A DNA stretch of 64,000 bases, from the NCBI RefSeq assembly GCF_000812465.1, contig NZ_JWMA01000044.1, forward strand, positions 1 through 64,000, given 5' to 3'. Under the pieces are notes generated by a model that was not told where the DNA came from, searched no databases, and saw only the letters and a program-made list of their open reading frames with translations. A program made the position numbers and the translations under genes. Positions 49,403-59,026 of this stretch are shown here, one piece after another; the stretch's first letter is position 1; each line of letters starts with the position of its first letter. The DNA comes from Cupriavidus sp. IDO (GTDB taxonomy: Bacteria; Pseudomonadota; Gammaproteobacteria; Burkholderiales; Burkholderiaceae).

Positions 49403-50998
49403 ATGGCCATCAACGATCTCTACGGCACCGGCATCGCGTCCGGCTGGAAGGTGCTGGACGCTTCCACGTTCACGTCACCGCGCACGTTCGACGCCGACGT
49501 CGCCATCATCGGCAGCGGCGCGGGCGGCGGCATCAGCGCCGAGGTGCTGAGCCAGGCCGGCCTGCGCGTGATCCTCCTGGAAGAGGGCGCGCTGCGCACC
49601 TCCGACAGCTTCAAGGACATGGACGAGAACCGTGCCTACCGCGAGCTCTACCAGGAAGCGGCCGCGCGCACGACCTCGGACGGCGCCATTGCCATCCTGC
49701 AGGGCCGCACGGTGGGTGGCAGCACCACCGTCAACTGGTCGTCCAGCTTCCGCACGCCTGCACCCACGCTGGCGCACTGGGCCGAGCACCACGCGGTGAG
49801 CGGGCACAGCGCGAGCGAGATGGCGCCGTGGTTCGACAAGGTCGAGGCGCGCCTGGGCGTGGCGCCCTGGGCCATGCCGCCGAACCCGAACAACCACGTG
49901 CTCAGGCGCGGTTGCGACAAGCTTGGCTGGGAATCGCACGTGATCCCGCGCAATGTGAAGGGCTGCTGGAATTCGGGCTATTGCGGGCTGGGCTGCCCGG
50001 TCAATGCCAAGCAGTCGATGCTGGTTTCGACCATTCCCTCGGCACTGGCGAGCGGCGCCACGCTGGTCCATCGCGTGCGCGTGCGCACGCTCGAGCATGA
50101 CGGCAAGCGCGTGCAGTCGCTGTCGGGCGAGGCGCTGGGTGCGGACGGCTATACGCCGACGGGCGTCGGTATCGTCGTCCGGGCCCGGCACGTCATTGCC
50201 GCGGGCGGCGCCATCAATACCCCCGCGCTGCTGCTGCGCTCGCGCGTACCCGATCCGAATGGCCGGCTCGGACTGCGCACATTCATTCATCCGGTGAATA
50301 TCAGTATTGCCGTGATGCCTGAGCGCATTGATCCCTATTATGGCGCACCGCAATCCGTTGCCTCGGACCAGTTCCAGTGGAAGGACGGCGCCACCGGCCC
50401 GATCGGCTACAAGCTGGAGGTGCCGCCCCTGTTCCCGGGCATCAGTGCGGGCGTGCTCAATGGCGTGGGCGACGCACTGCGGCACGACATGGCATTGCTG
50501 CCGAACACCAACGCCATGCTGGCGCTGCTGCGCGACGGCTTCGTGCCTGAAAGCGAAGGCGGGCGCGTGCGCGTGGCCGACGACGGCAGCCCGTTGCTCG
50601 ACTACGACCTGACGGATTACGTCTGGGACGGCGTGCGCCGCGCGTGGCTGAGCATGGCCGAGGCCCAGTTCGCCGCCGGTGCGCTGCGCGTGCGCCCGGC
50701 CCACCTAGACGCCACCGACTACCGCAACTGGCCCGAGGCGCGCGATGCCATCGCAAAGCTGCCGCTGAAGAAATTCCGCACGGCGCTGTTCACCGCGCAC
50801 CTGATGGGCGGCTGCGCCATGAGCGACGATCCGAAACGCGGCGTGGTGGACAGCCACGGGCGCCACCACCAGCTCGCCAACCTCAGTGTCTTCGACGGCT
50901 CGGTGTTTCCTACCAGCATTGGGGCGAACCCCCAATTGTCTGTATTTGCGCTGACGGCACAGAATGCCCACACGCTGGCCGGAAGCATCACGGCATGA
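49403..50998 (+). CDS. GMC-family FAD oxidoreductase
   Basis: A protein of 531 residues. The FAD-binding motif VAIIGSGAGGGISAEVL (about 29-45), LLEEGA, the GMC signature-like GRTVGGSTTVNW, a Cys-rich stretch GYCGLGCPVNAKQSM and a C-terminal catalytic region with HLMGGCAMSDDP and a final NPQLSVFALTAQNA are present. GMC enzymes oxidise alcohols, choline or sugars. The Cys-rich loop and its Tat partner suggest a periplasmic dehydrogenase that passes electrons to a respiratory cytochrome. The substrate is probably hydrophobic, given its neighbours. Confidence 0.9.
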   Translation: MAINDLYGTGIASGWKVLDASTFTSPRTFDADVAIIGSGAGGGISAEVLSQAGLRVILLEEGALRTSDSFKDMDENRAYRELYQEAAARTTSDGAIAILQGRTVGGSTTVNWSSSFRTPAPTLAHWAEHHAVSGHSASEMAPWFDKVEARLGVAPWAMPPNPNNHVLRRGCDKLGWESHVIPRNVKGCWNSGYCGLGCPVNAKQSMLVSTIPSALASGATLVHRVRVRTLEHDGKRVQSLSGEALGADGYTPTGVGIVVRARHVIAAGGAINTPALLLRSRVPDPNGRLGLRTFIHPVNISIAVMPERIDPYYGAPQSVASDQFQWKDGATGPIGYKLEVPPLFPGISAGVLNGVGDALRHDMALLPNTNAMLALLRDGFVPESEGGRVRVADDGSPLLDYDLTDYVWDGVRRAWLSMAEAQFAAGALRVRPAHLDATDYRNWPEARDAIAKLPLKKFRTALFTAHLMGGCAMSDDPKRGVVDSHGRHHQLANLSVFDGSVFPTSIGANPQLSVFALTAQNAHTLAGSITA

Positions 50999-51321
50999 GG
51001 TTTTCGGGTGCGCAGGCGGATTCGCCGGCCACTGTGGGCGCGGCGCAGGACGAGCCGGGGCGCGCAAAGGGTGTGTGCAATGTTTTCTGTTGCAGACACC
51101 CTGGTGGCCCGCCCCCTGTCGACGCCGGGCAACAATGTTGCGATGAAGCCAACACATCACCCGAATTAGAGGAACGACTCAAATTCAGGTCTTGTGAAAC
51201 GCCCGTGGCGGTGGATAGGCTCCGTACAACTGTTTCAAGCAACCGTATGCCGACAGAGCACGGAGCGGGACAGCCGATGTATTTGCAAGGGGTTCAAAGC
51301 AGCAAAGAGAGAGACGCCCCC
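50999..51321. other. Spacer with a 13-bp palindrome upstream of tetR-type gene
   Basis: In this 323-bp interval the only clear element is GCAACAATGTTGC (51129-51141), a palindrome with an odd centre and the size of a TetR-type operator. It may serve autoregulation of the downstream gene. No gene or terminator was identified. Confidence 0.4.
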
Positions 51322-52269
51322 ATGAAGACCGGCAGAAGCACGGCAGGAGACACCAAGGCCCGGATTCTCGACGCCACGGAAAAGTTGTTCATCGAGGTCG
51401 GTTATGAAGCGACCTCGCTTCGGCAGGTAACTTCACGCGCCATCGTCAACCTGGCGGCCGTGAATTACCACTTCCGCAGCAAAGACATCATGATGCACGC
51501 CGTGCTCAGCCGGCGCCTGGACCCGCTCAATACGCAGCGGCTGGCGCTGCTCGATGCCTGCGAAGCCCGCTGGCCCGGCGACAGCATCCGCTGCGAGCAC
51601 GTCATGGGCGCGCTGTTCGTGCCCGCGCTGCAGATGGCACGCGATCCCGCCGTGGGCGGCCCGTCCTTCCTGCGCCTGCTCGGCCGCGTGTATTCCGATA
51701 CCTCACCGTTCATCCAGTCCTACCTGCTGGAACACTACGCACCGGTGTACGGCCGCTTCTTCGACGCGTTCTCGCGGGCACTGCCCGGCCTGCCGCGCCA
51801 GGAGCTGGGCTGGCGCCTGCAGTTCGCGCTCAAGGCGCTGGCTGGCGTGCTGGCCTGCGACGACCTCGTCAACCTGATGCCCGCCTTTACGCAAGGCCGG
51901 CAGATGAACGATGCGCACGTGCTGGCGCAACTGAGCGCGATGGTGCTGGCAGCGCTGACGGTACCGGCACCCGGCAGCGATCAGCAGTTGGCATTGCAGG
52001 CGGTATTCGACCTCAACGAGTCCGCGCAGCAGGCCAGCAAGAGCGCGAACGACGAGCCCCCCGAGGGTTCAGCGCAGGATGACGCGACCCGCGCGACGGC
52101 GATCGCCGCGGCCACCGTCGGCAAGGCCATCCGCAGCGCACGCGGCGTGCGCAACGAGGGCGCCAGCCGCGCTGCCGTGACCAGCGTTCCGGTCCGCGCG
52201 CGCGAGCCGGCACTGAGCTTTCCCAGCAACCCGCTGGACGACTGGATGCGAATGCGCTCCAGGACGTAG
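51322..52269 (+). CDS. TetR-family transcriptional regulator with long tail
   Basis: A protein of 315 residues from ATG 51322; ATG 51277 would add 15 residues. The N-terminal TetR helix-turn-helix is clear: RILDATEKLFIEVGYEATSL, RQVTSRAIVNLAAVNYHFRS and KDIMMHAVLSRRLDPLN. The ligand domain runs to about residue 225 with a C-terminal all-helix fold. The last roughly 90 residues are an Ala/Ser-rich tail not usual for the family. It probably controls the GMC genes or the downstream envelope genes. Confidence 0.88.
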   Translation: MKTGRSTAGDTKARILDATEKLFIEVGYEATSLRQVTSRAIVNLAAVNYHFRSKDIMMHAVLSRRLDPLNTQRLALLDACEARWPGDSIRCEHVMGALFVPALQMARDPAVGGPSFLRLLGRVYSDTSPFIQSYLLEHYAPVYGRFFDAFSRALPGLPRQELGWRLQFALKALAGVLACDDLVNLMPAFTQGRQMNDAHVLAQLSAMVLAALTVPAPGSDQQLALQAVFDLNESAQQASKSANDEPPEGSAQDDATRATAIAAATVGKAIRSARGVRNEGASRAAVTSVPVRAREPALSFPSNPLDDWMRMRSRT

Positions 52270-52490
52270 CGGCTGGCGCTGACCGGGTTGATCACCCGGC
52301 GCAGCGCCGCCGCATCCACGCCGCGGCATCCGCCGCACAACGATTCGACCACCACCACGCAGCGAGGCATTGCGCACGCCCCGCGGGACGCGGCCGCCTG
52401 TACGGCGCGCCGGCCGCCCGTTTCGGGACTGCCCTGTGCCTGCACTTTGCCTGCCGGCCACCGGCAGGCAGACCAACAAGGAGACCTTTC

Positions 52491-53390
52491 ATGACCATGA
52501 AGCCGCTCTACCTTGCCGCCATCGCCGGCGCCGCCATCGGCATGATTGCCGCACCGCTTGCCATCGGCCCTGCCGCACTGGCGCAACCGGCACCGGCCGC
52601 GCAGGCCGCCACGGCATCGCCGTACGATGGGCTGCCGGCCTCGCAGCAGTCCACGCTGTTCTCGAAGCAGGTTGCCAGCGGCGAACTCGCGCGCATGTCC
52701 GACGAACAGGTGCTCGCCGTGTTCCGCGCGCTGCAGCCCGAGACGCTGCTGCAATGGGCGCGTGCCGAGATGAACCGCTATCCCGAGTACGAATACTGGA
52801 TGTCGCGTCAGGAGCGCCTGAACGGCCAGTGGCAGGACCAGCCCGCGCGCATGATGATCCGCTACCGCCACCAGCCCCGCCAGCTCTACGCGAAGTGGCT
52901 GCCGGGCGGCATCCAGTCCGGGCAGGAGATCCTCTATGACGAGACCCGCCGCAAGGACGAGATGTACGGACACCTCGGCGGCGTGCTCGGCTTTACCTCG
53001 ATGTGGATCGCGCTGGACGGGACCCTGGCGCGCGCGCAATCGAACCACACCGTGCGTGACCTGGGCTTCCAGTTCGTGCTGTCGATGCTCGAGCGCGATG
53101 CGAAATCGCTGCGCGCGGCGGGCCTGAGCGAGAAATACAGCCGCGCCGAGATCGTGCAGGAGCAGGGCGTGCGCATGGTGGCGCTGACATGGGACCTGCC
53201 GGCAGGCTCGCCACAGTACTACGCCAAGAAAGTGCAACTGATGCTCGACCTGAAGCATCCGTATGTGCGCGTGGAAACCGCTTGGGATGCCGACGGGAAC
53301 ATGGTCGAGAAGATCGTGTTCGAGCGCCTGGTGCGCAAGACGTTTGAAGCGGCGGTCTTCGATCCGGCCAATCCCGACTATCGCTTCTGA
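52491..53390 (+). CDS. DUF1571-type exported protein
   Basis: A protein of 299 residues with a signal peptide (YLAAIAGAAIGMIAAPLAIG, cleavage after ALAQ). The mature region has ARMMIRYRHQPRQLYAKWLP, then GGIQSGQEILYDETRRKDEM and YGHLGGVLGFTSMWIALDG, the DUF1571 core. The fold resembles lipid-binding envelope proteins such as LolA/LolB-like barrels, which I state as family knowledge of uncertain reliability. ATG 52491 follows AAGGAGACC. It starts the envelope part of the cluster. Confidence 0.8.
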   Translation: MTMKPLYLAAIAGAAIGMIAAPLAIGPAALAQPAPAAQAATASPYDGLPASQQSTLFSKQVASGELARMSDEQVLAVFRALQPETLLQWARAEMNRYPEYEYWMSRQERLNGQWQDQPARMMIRYRHQPRQLYAKWLPGGIQSGQEILYDETRRKDEMYGHLGGVLGFTSMWIALDGTLARAQSNHTVRDLGFQFVLSMLERDAKSLRAAGLSEKYSRAEIVQEQGVRMVALTWDLPAGSPQYYAKKVQLMLDLKHPYVRVETAWDADGNMVEKIVFERLVRKTFEAAVFDPANPDYRF

Positions 53391-53609
53391 GTGCGCGCGG
53401 TGCGCACCGTCCGTTTGAATTGGCGTGCGCGCCGCATGGCGGCCGGTTTAAACACGGGCCGCCAGCGCTTGCGGTGCAACGCTGTGGGGCACGCGGCCGG
53501 TGTTTGGAACGGCCGCTCTATTGACGCTCGAATGCACGGGCGGCGAGAGTCCCCGGACTCGGACCGGTCCTGCCGGTTGTGCGGGGAAACAGAAAAAAGG
53601 AGACAGGCG

Positions 53610-54965
53610 ATGACCATGTCGAAGCTTCGACGCAGCAGTTCCATTCTTACCGGGGTGAGTCTGACGATGCTGCTGGCCGCATGCGGTGGTGGTGGCGATG
53701 GCGGCAGCACCGCCTCATCCGGCACGCCCACCGCCACGCAATGCGCGAGCAATGGCACGTGCCCGGCTTCCGGCCCGATCCGCAATGGTGCCGCGCCAGG
53801 CCCGCTGTGCCCGGCCGCGCTCGACTACAGCACCACCTTCACGGGCGGCTCCGGCGCGGGCGAACTCATCAGGCTGCGCTTCGACACGCAGGCGCACACC
53901 TACCAGCTCGAGATCATCGAATCGCCGGTGCCCAAGCAGACTGGCTCGATCAGCCCCACGCGCGCGGGCGTGACGTTCAGCGGCACCTTCGCCAACCTGA
54001 CCACGCTGCCCACGGCCGAGCAGAACCGCTGCGCCGTGGCACTGCAAAGCGCCAACGCTTCCGACAGCACATCGCAGGCACTGATCGATCCGTCGCATCC
54101 GCCGGTGATCTTCCTCGGCAATGGCGTGGCCGGTGGCGGCATTCCTGGCGCGACGATTTCCTACGGCGGCATTCTCGGCATCGGCGCAATCCCGTCGACG
54201 ACCTTCCCGATCTACCCGGTGCTCGCTTTCGCGCAGACCGAGACTGATTTCGGCAAGGTGGCCGGCACGTGGAACGTGCTGGGCTATCACCAGGTGCCCT
54301 CCGGCGGATCGCTGACCGCGCAGAGCCACTTCACCCCGGCCACCGCGCAGACCACCGAAACGCTGAACGCCGACGGCAGCTGCACGGCCACAGGCAGCAG
54401 CTGCGTCACCACCGGCAACAGCTGGAAGCTGCGCACGCAGAACGACGGCGCCTTCGAGAGCAGCAATGCCGATGGCAGCCGCCGCTACCCGTCGTTCTAC
54501 AGCCAGGCCATCACGAACAACAACAACAGCCGCGCCAAGGGCGTGCTGGTCGTCGGCAAGCTCAACGGTGCGCTGATCCCGCTGCTGATCCGCGTGGGCT
54601 ACGCCAATGTGGCCTCGATCTTCTCGATCAATGTCGACGATGAATCCGGCCTTGCGCTGCTGGCACCCAATGCACGGCTCGCCAGCGCGCAGATTATCGG
54701 CGGCTACATCGGCTCCGGCAGCGACCTCGCGTACACGGCCTCGCTGGTCTACGACAACCACGTCGACCTGCTCGACCCCATGACCATGAACCTGACCGGC
54801 AGCTACCAGCTGGATTTCACGCAGAACGTGCCAGGCATGGTGACCACCACTGACAACAGCGGCACCGGCGGCGCCCTGATCGCCAACGGCCGCGTGTTTG
54901 CGCACTTGGCAGGCACCGGCGGCAGCAACCCGACCTTCCGCGTCAGCGTGCTCGCCAGCCCCTGA
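53610..54965 (+). CDS. DUF2957-type lipoprotein, copy 1
   Basis: A protein of 451 residues with a lipoprotein signal (TGVSLTMLLAAC, lipobox LAAC) followed by a Gly-rich linker (GGGGDGGS) and an N-terminal Cys-containing region. The core begins LCPAALDYSTTFTGGSGAGE and continues as strands rich in Thr, Asn and Gly, as in the second copy. ATG 53610 follows AAAAAAGGAGACAGGCG. As I recall, the family is found mainly in Cupriavidus/Ralstonia and has no known function. Its position between a dehydrogenase set and an outer-membrane porin suggests substrate binding or transfer across the periplasm. Confidence 0.8.
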   Translation: MTMSKLRRSSSILTGVSLTMLLAACGGGGDGGSTASSGTPTATQCASNGTCPASGPIRNGAAPGPLCPAALDYSTTFTGGSGAGELIRLRFDTQAHTYQLEIIESPVPKQTGSISPTRAGVTFSGTFANLTTLPTAEQNRCAVALQSANASDSTSQALIDPSHPPVIFLGNGVAGGGIPGATISYGGILGIGAIPSTTFPIYPVLAFAQTETDFGKVAGTWNVLGYHQVPSGGSLTAQSHFTPATAQTTETLNADGSCTATGSSCVTTGNSWKLRTQNDGAFESSNADGSRRYPSFYSQAITNNNNSRAKGVLVVGKLNGALIPLLIRVGYANVASIFSINVDDESGLALLAPNARLASAQIIGGYIGSGSDLAYTASLVYDNHVDLLDPMTMNLTGSYQLDFTQNVPGMVTTTDNSGTGGALIANGRVFAHLAGTGGSNPTFRVSVLASP

Positions 54966-55023
54966 CCGCTCCACGCGAAACGCCCGTCACATCCATAAGA
55001 AACGCCCCACAGGAGACAGCCCC

Positions 55024-56307
55024 ATGCAGCCCCAGAACCTTGCCCAATCCGTCGTTCTCCGCGCGCCAAGGCTGCGTGCGGCTTCGCTGGCAGCGGCCGC
55101 CGTCACGGCGCTGGCCGCCTGCGGCGGCGGAGGCGGCGGCGACAGCACGCCCGCCACGCCCGCCGCCGTGCAGACCCGCCTGTGCCCGGCATCGCTCGAC
55201 TACTCCACCACCTTCACCGGCGGCACCGGCTCGGGCGAACTGGTGAAGGTGCAGGTCGATACGACGAAGAAGACGTGGCAGGTCACGTTCCTGGATTCGT
55301 CGGTGCCGCGCAAGACCGGCACGGTGCAGCCCACGCGCAGCGATCCCACCAACGGCCAGAACGTGATGAGCGGCACGCTGCAGGCCGAGACCGGGCTGCC
55401 CACGGAAAAGCTGAACCAGTGCGCGTTCCAGCTCGTCGGCGCAAGCCTGGACCCGAACCGCCCCGCCAAGCTGTTTATTGGCGAGGGCGTGGTGGGCGGC
55501 ACCATCCCCGGCGCACGCATCCAGTTCAACGGCGTGCTCGGCGCGGGCGCGGTGCCCGACACCACATTCCCGTACTTCCAGTTCATCGGCTTTGCGCAGA
55601 CCGAAACGGACCTGTCGAAGATTGCCGGGCAGTACAACGGCACGGGCTTTCATGAAGTGCCGTCGAAGAACTTCCTGACCGTGGCGCAGGATTACCGCAT
55701 GGCGCTGGCCGCAGACGGCTCGTTCACCGTCTGCGACAACGCCAGCGGCACCTGCGAGAAGAAGGGCAACAACTTCGTGCCGCAAGCCAGCGGTGCGCTG
55801 CTTTCCACCAACTACAAGGCGGAGAGCCAGCCGCCCACGCTGGGCTCGACGCTCGGCCACGTCTACCTGATCGTGGGCAAGCTGCGCGGACAACTGGTGC
55901 CGATCATGATCCGCGTGGGCTACGCCAATGACTCGCTCGCCAACGGGCCGCTGGGCGCCGACGACGAAATCGGCATCGGGATGATGTCGCCGGCGGTGGC
56001 GATCACGCAGGGGACGGTCAACGGCGAGTACGTAGGCGTGGACAGCAACTTCGACTACCGCACCACCGCGCTGGTTGACGCTGCCGCCACCATGCTGGAC
56101 CCGTTCCGGCCGGCCGACGCCTCGCTGGCCATTCCATACAAGCTGGACTACTCGCAGGTCGTGCCCGGCGTGGTGACCACCACGCGCCGCGACGCGGCGG
56201 CCGGCTCTGGCCCCAAGGGCAAGCTGATGTTTACGGGAGGCGTGTTCGGCTTCCTCGAATCACGCGACAACGGCCCGTACTTCACCGTAGGCGCCTTCGT
56301 GCAGTAA
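55024..56307 (+). CDS. DUF2957-type lipoprotein, copy 2
   Basis: A protein of 427 residues, clearly paralogous to the preceding gene (shared LCPASLDYSTTFTGGTGSGE and, later, IRVGYAND-like and KLDYSQVVPGVVTTT stretches). The signal ends at lipobox LAAC followed by GGGGGGD. The gene is 58 bp after copy 1 and starts after GGAGACAGCC. Tandem paralogues that have diverged but keep core and linker features suggest a two-component binding assembly or substrate diversification. Confidence 0.8.
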   Translation: MQPQNLAQSVVLRAPRLRAASLAAAAVTALAACGGGGGGDSTPATPAAVQTRLCPASLDYSTTFTGGTGSGELVKVQVDTTKKTWQVTFLDSSVPRKTGTVQPTRSDPTNGQNVMSGTLQAETGLPTEKLNQCAFQLVGASLDPNRPAKLFIGEGVVGGTIPGARIQFNGVLGAGAVPDTTFPYFQFIGFAQTETDLSKIAGQYNGTGFHEVPSKNFLTVAQDYRMALAADGSFTVCDNASGTCEKKGNNFVPQASGALLSTNYKAESQPPTLGSTLGHVYLIVGKLRGQLVPIMIRVGYANDSLANGPLGADDEIGIGMMSPAVAITQGTVNGEYVGVDSNFDYRTTALVDAAATMLDPFRPADASLAIPYKLDYSQVVPGVVTTTRRDAAAGSGPKGKLMFTGGVFGFLESRDNGPYFTVGAFVQ

Positions 56308-56376
56308 GCGCATGCCACAACACGCCCGGGCCATTGCAGCCCGGGCAGATGAATACCGACCAATGACCGGGGACAC

Positions 56377-57222
56377 ATGATGAACACTCTGCGCCTTACC
56401 CTTTCCATCCTGCTCGCCAGCCTGGCGGTCCTTGCCGCGCCCGCGGCCCACGCCCAGAAGAAGGGCGACAACGTAGTTTCGGCCGGCTGGTTCAACATCC
56501 AGACCCATGGCCAGAGCGGCCCGCTCACCACCACGCTGCTCGATGCGCCCATCAACTACCCGCTGGGCCTGCCGACAACCTTTACGGCACCCGGCAGCAG
56601 CCTCTCGTCGTCCAACGCCAATACGGTGGGCCTGACCTTCAGCCACTTCTTCACCGATCACATCGCACTCACCGCCGTGGGTGGCATTCCGCCGGAATTC
56701 AAGATCTACGGCCACGGCGAACTGATCCCGCCGGGGCCGGCCGGGGCGCTGGGGCACCAAAGCCTGGGCGACCCCTCGCTCAACCCGATCATCACCAAGG
56801 CGCGCCAGTGGAGCCCGGCGGCGATGGTGCAATACCACTTCCTCGAACCTGGCACGCGCTTCCGGCCATTTGTCGGGCTGGGGGTGTCATATAACTTCTT
56901 CACCAACATCACCGTCAATCCGGCATTCGCGGATTCGGTGAACAACAATCTCGGCGCGATCCTGGCCGCAGGCGCCGGCATTCCCGGGCCTACCTCGGTA
57001 AGCGCGGATGCTTCCTCGTCGTGGGCGCCGGTGTTCAATCTGGGCGGCACCTATAACTTCGACGACCATTGGGGGGTGACGGCGGCGGTGACCTACATTC
57101 CGTTGAAGAGCACGTCGACGATGACGATCAAGGCGGCGAACGGGACGACGTTGTCGACGTCGAAGACGACGCTGGAGCCGAATCCGGTGATTTTTTTCCT
57201 GGCGGCTTCGTATAAGTTCTGA
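56377..57222 (+). CDS. OmpW-family outer-membrane protein
   Basis: A protein of 281 residues with a signal peptide (TLSILLASLAVLAAPAAHAQ) and an eight-stranded barrel pattern: GWFNIQTHGQSGPL, NTVGLTFSHFFTDHIALTAV, FRPFVGLGVSYNFFTNITV, and a C-terminal strand ending in aromatic FFLAASYKF, the outer-membrane sorting signal. OmpW-type barrels are lateral channels for hydrophobic molecules. It is longer than E. coli OmpW by about 70 residues. It lies 70 bp downstream of the second DUF2957 gene in the same direction. Its last 150 nt switch to G/T-ending codons. Confidence 0.9.
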   Translation: MMNTLRLTLSILLASLAVLAAPAAHAQKKGDNVVSAGWFNIQTHGQSGPLTTTLLDAPINYPLGLPTTFTAPGSSLSSSNANTVGLTFSHFFTDHIALTAVGGIPPEFKIYGHGELIPPGPAGALGHQSLGDPSLNPIITKARQWSPAAMVQYHFLEPGTRFRPFVGLGVSYNFFTNITVNPAFADSVNNNLGAILAAGAGIPGPTSVSADASSSWAPVFNLGGTYNFDDHWGVTAAVTYIPLKSTSTMTIKAANGTTLSTSKTTLEPNPVIFFLAASYKF

Positions 57223-57540
57223 GGTGCACGACAAGAGCACATCAGCCTGCCACCAAAGGTTCTTCTTCGCCGATTTGTGGGGCTCGGGTCTTGGAGGGGC
57301 CGTTGCTGGTGCGCCTGAGGTTTAGTGGCTGCGGCTGGCCCCTGTCGAGGGTCGACGGCCTCAGGTTTCGCCCCTGAAGGGGCGACCTACTTTGGGGGCC
57401 GTCTAAAAGGGAGTCGCCGGCTACGCCGGCGAAACAGCCACGCCTCCAAGAACCCAATCCCGTGATCCCGCGAAGAACCATAAAAAAGCGAGGCGCCAAA
57501 GCGCCTCGTTTTTTTGTCCTGCGACAGCCGGATTGAACCC
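57223..57540. repeat. Intergenic palindromic repeats
   Basis: This 318-bp spacer holds CGCCCCTGAAGGGGCG (57369-57384) followed by ACCTACTTT, then TCGCCGGCTACGCCGGCGA (57414-57432), and a terminator (57482-57515). The GGGGCGACCTACTTT type of motif recurs between genes in Burkholderiales genomes. No gene is seen. Confidence 0.6.
57482..57515. terminator. Bidirectional rho-independent terminator
   Basis: AAAAAAGCGAGGCGCC and GCGCCTCGTTTTTTT form a GC-rich stem with A and T runs on both sides, so it can stop transcription from OmpW (plus) and from the efflux operon (minus). Confidence 0.93.
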
Positions 57541-59025
57541 TTACTGCGTCACAGCCCCCGACGCCGGCACCGGCGCCTGAGCCACCGGCCCATTCTCATT
57601 CAACCCACCACCCAGCGCCCGATACAGATCGATCGAGTTATTCAACCGCAACTGCCGCGCCTGAATCAGCGCCTGCTCCGCGGTGAACAACTGCCGCTGT
57701 GCGTCCAGCTCGTCAAGGTAGCTCGCCACCCCGCTGCGGAACCGCACGCGCGCCAGTTCGTAGCGCGCCGCTTCGGCGTTGCGTACCTGCTCCTGGCCAG
57801 TCACCTGATCCTCCAGCGTGCCGCGTGCCACCAGTGCATCGGCCACTTCGGCGAAGGCCGTCTGGATGGTCTTCTCGTAGTTGGCGATCTGGATGTTCTT
57901 GCGCACGTTGGCCAGGTCCAGGTTGGACTTGTTCCGGCCATAGTCGAAGATCGGCAGCGTCAGCTGCGGCGCGAACGACCACGCCTTGGTTCCGGCATCG
58001 AACAGGTTCGAGAACGTCGGGCTGATGGTGCCGATGCTGGTGGTCAGCGTGATGCGCGGAAAGAACGCCGCGCGCGCCGCACCGATGTTCGCGTTGGTGG
58101 ACAGCAGCTGCTGCTCGGCCTGACGGATGTCGGGACGCTGCTCCAGCAGCTCCGAAGGCAGGCCTTCGGGGATGTCGCTGATGATGCGTTCGTCCGACAG
58201 CTGCATCGGCTCTGGCAGGTTCTCGATGGTGCCGATGGGCTTGCCCACCAGCACTTCGAGCGCGTTCTGCGCCTGCGCGCGCTGGCGTGCGAGCTGCGCG
58301 GCGGAGACACGTGCCTGCGCCACCAGCGATTCGTTGTCGCGCAGGTCCAGCGCGGAAGTGGCGCCGACGTCGAAGCGCTGCTTGGCCAGTGCGTAGGTGC
58401 TCTCGCGCGCCTTGAGCGTGTCGCGTGCGATCTCGTACTGCTCGGCGAAGGAGCGCTCGGACAGGTAGGCCTTGGCCACTTCGGACACCAGCGAGATATA
58501 GGCCGAACGGTGCGCCTCTTCGGTGGAGAAATACAGTGCCAGGGCTGCATTGGACAGGCTGCGCACGCGACCGAAGAAGTCCAGTTCGTAGGACGAGATG
58601 CCGAGGCTGGCCGAGTAGACTTGCGATACCGCAGGCTGGCCCAGGACCGATACCCCCGTGGCAGCGTTGGTGCTGGCACGGGTATAGCCAGCGTTCGCGT
58701 TCACCGTCGGCAGCAGGTCGGCACGCTGTACCTGGTACTGCGCGCGCGCTTCCTCGATGCGCAGCGCGGCGGTGCGCAGGTCGCGGTTGTTCTCGAGCGA
58801 CGTGGCGATCAGTGCCTGCAGGCGCGGATCGCGGAAGAACTCGCGCCAGCCGATGTCGGCGGCCCGGCGCGTTTCGCCGCTCTTCACCTCGGCCGCGGCA
58901 TAGCCTTCCGGCGCCGCGGGATAGCTGGTGGCCACCGGCGGGGCGGGGCGGTCGTAATGCGGGGCCAGTGTGCAGCCCGTCAGAACGCCGGCCACCAGCA
59001 GCAGTGTGGTCAGTGTCTTGGTCAT
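57541..59025 (-). CDS. RND efflux outer-membrane lipoprotein (OprM/NodT type)
   Basis: A protein of 494 residues. Lipobox LTGC (Cys18 region) follows MTKTLTTLLLVAGV, then the outer-membrane factor fold: two repeats with RDLRTAALRIEEARAQYQVQ, LLPTVNANAGYTRAST, SYELDFFGRVRSLSNAALA and later LEQRPDIRQAEQQLLSTNAN, NIGAARAAFFPRITLT. It forms the trimeric exit duct of a three-part efflux pump. The gene begins 1 nt after the permease stop (TGA-C-ATG). Its final 120 nt show the G/T-ending codon shift seen also in gyrB and ompW. Confidence 0.95.
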   Translation of the reverse strand: MTKTLTTLLLVAGVLTGCTLAPHYDRPAPPVATSYPAAPEGYAAAEVKSGETRRAADIGWREFFRDPRLQALIATSLENNRDLRTAALRIEEARAQYQVQRADLLPTVNANAGYTRASTNAATGVSVLGQPAVSQVYSASLGISSYELDFFGRVRSLSNAALALYFSTEEAHRSAYISLVSEVAKAYLSERSFAEQYEIARDTLKARESTYALAKQRFDVGATSALDLRDNESLVAQARVSAAQLARQRAQAQNALEVLVGKPIGTIENLPEPMQLSDERIISDIPEGLPSELLEQRPDIRQAEQQLLSTNANIGAARAAFFPRITLTTSIGTISPTFSNLFDAGTKAWSFAPQLTLPIFDYGRNKSNLDLANVRKNIQIANYEKTIQTAFAEVADALVARGTLEDQVTGQEQVRNAEAARYELARVRFRSGVASYLDELDAQRQLFTAEQALIQARQLRLNNSIDLYRALGGGLNENGPVAQAPVPASGAVTQ

Positions 59026-59026
59026 G

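Noticed and set aside
57369-57432. The palindromic repeats as a CRISPR array
   Set aside because: Only two unlike palindromes are present, with no repeated unit or regular spacers.
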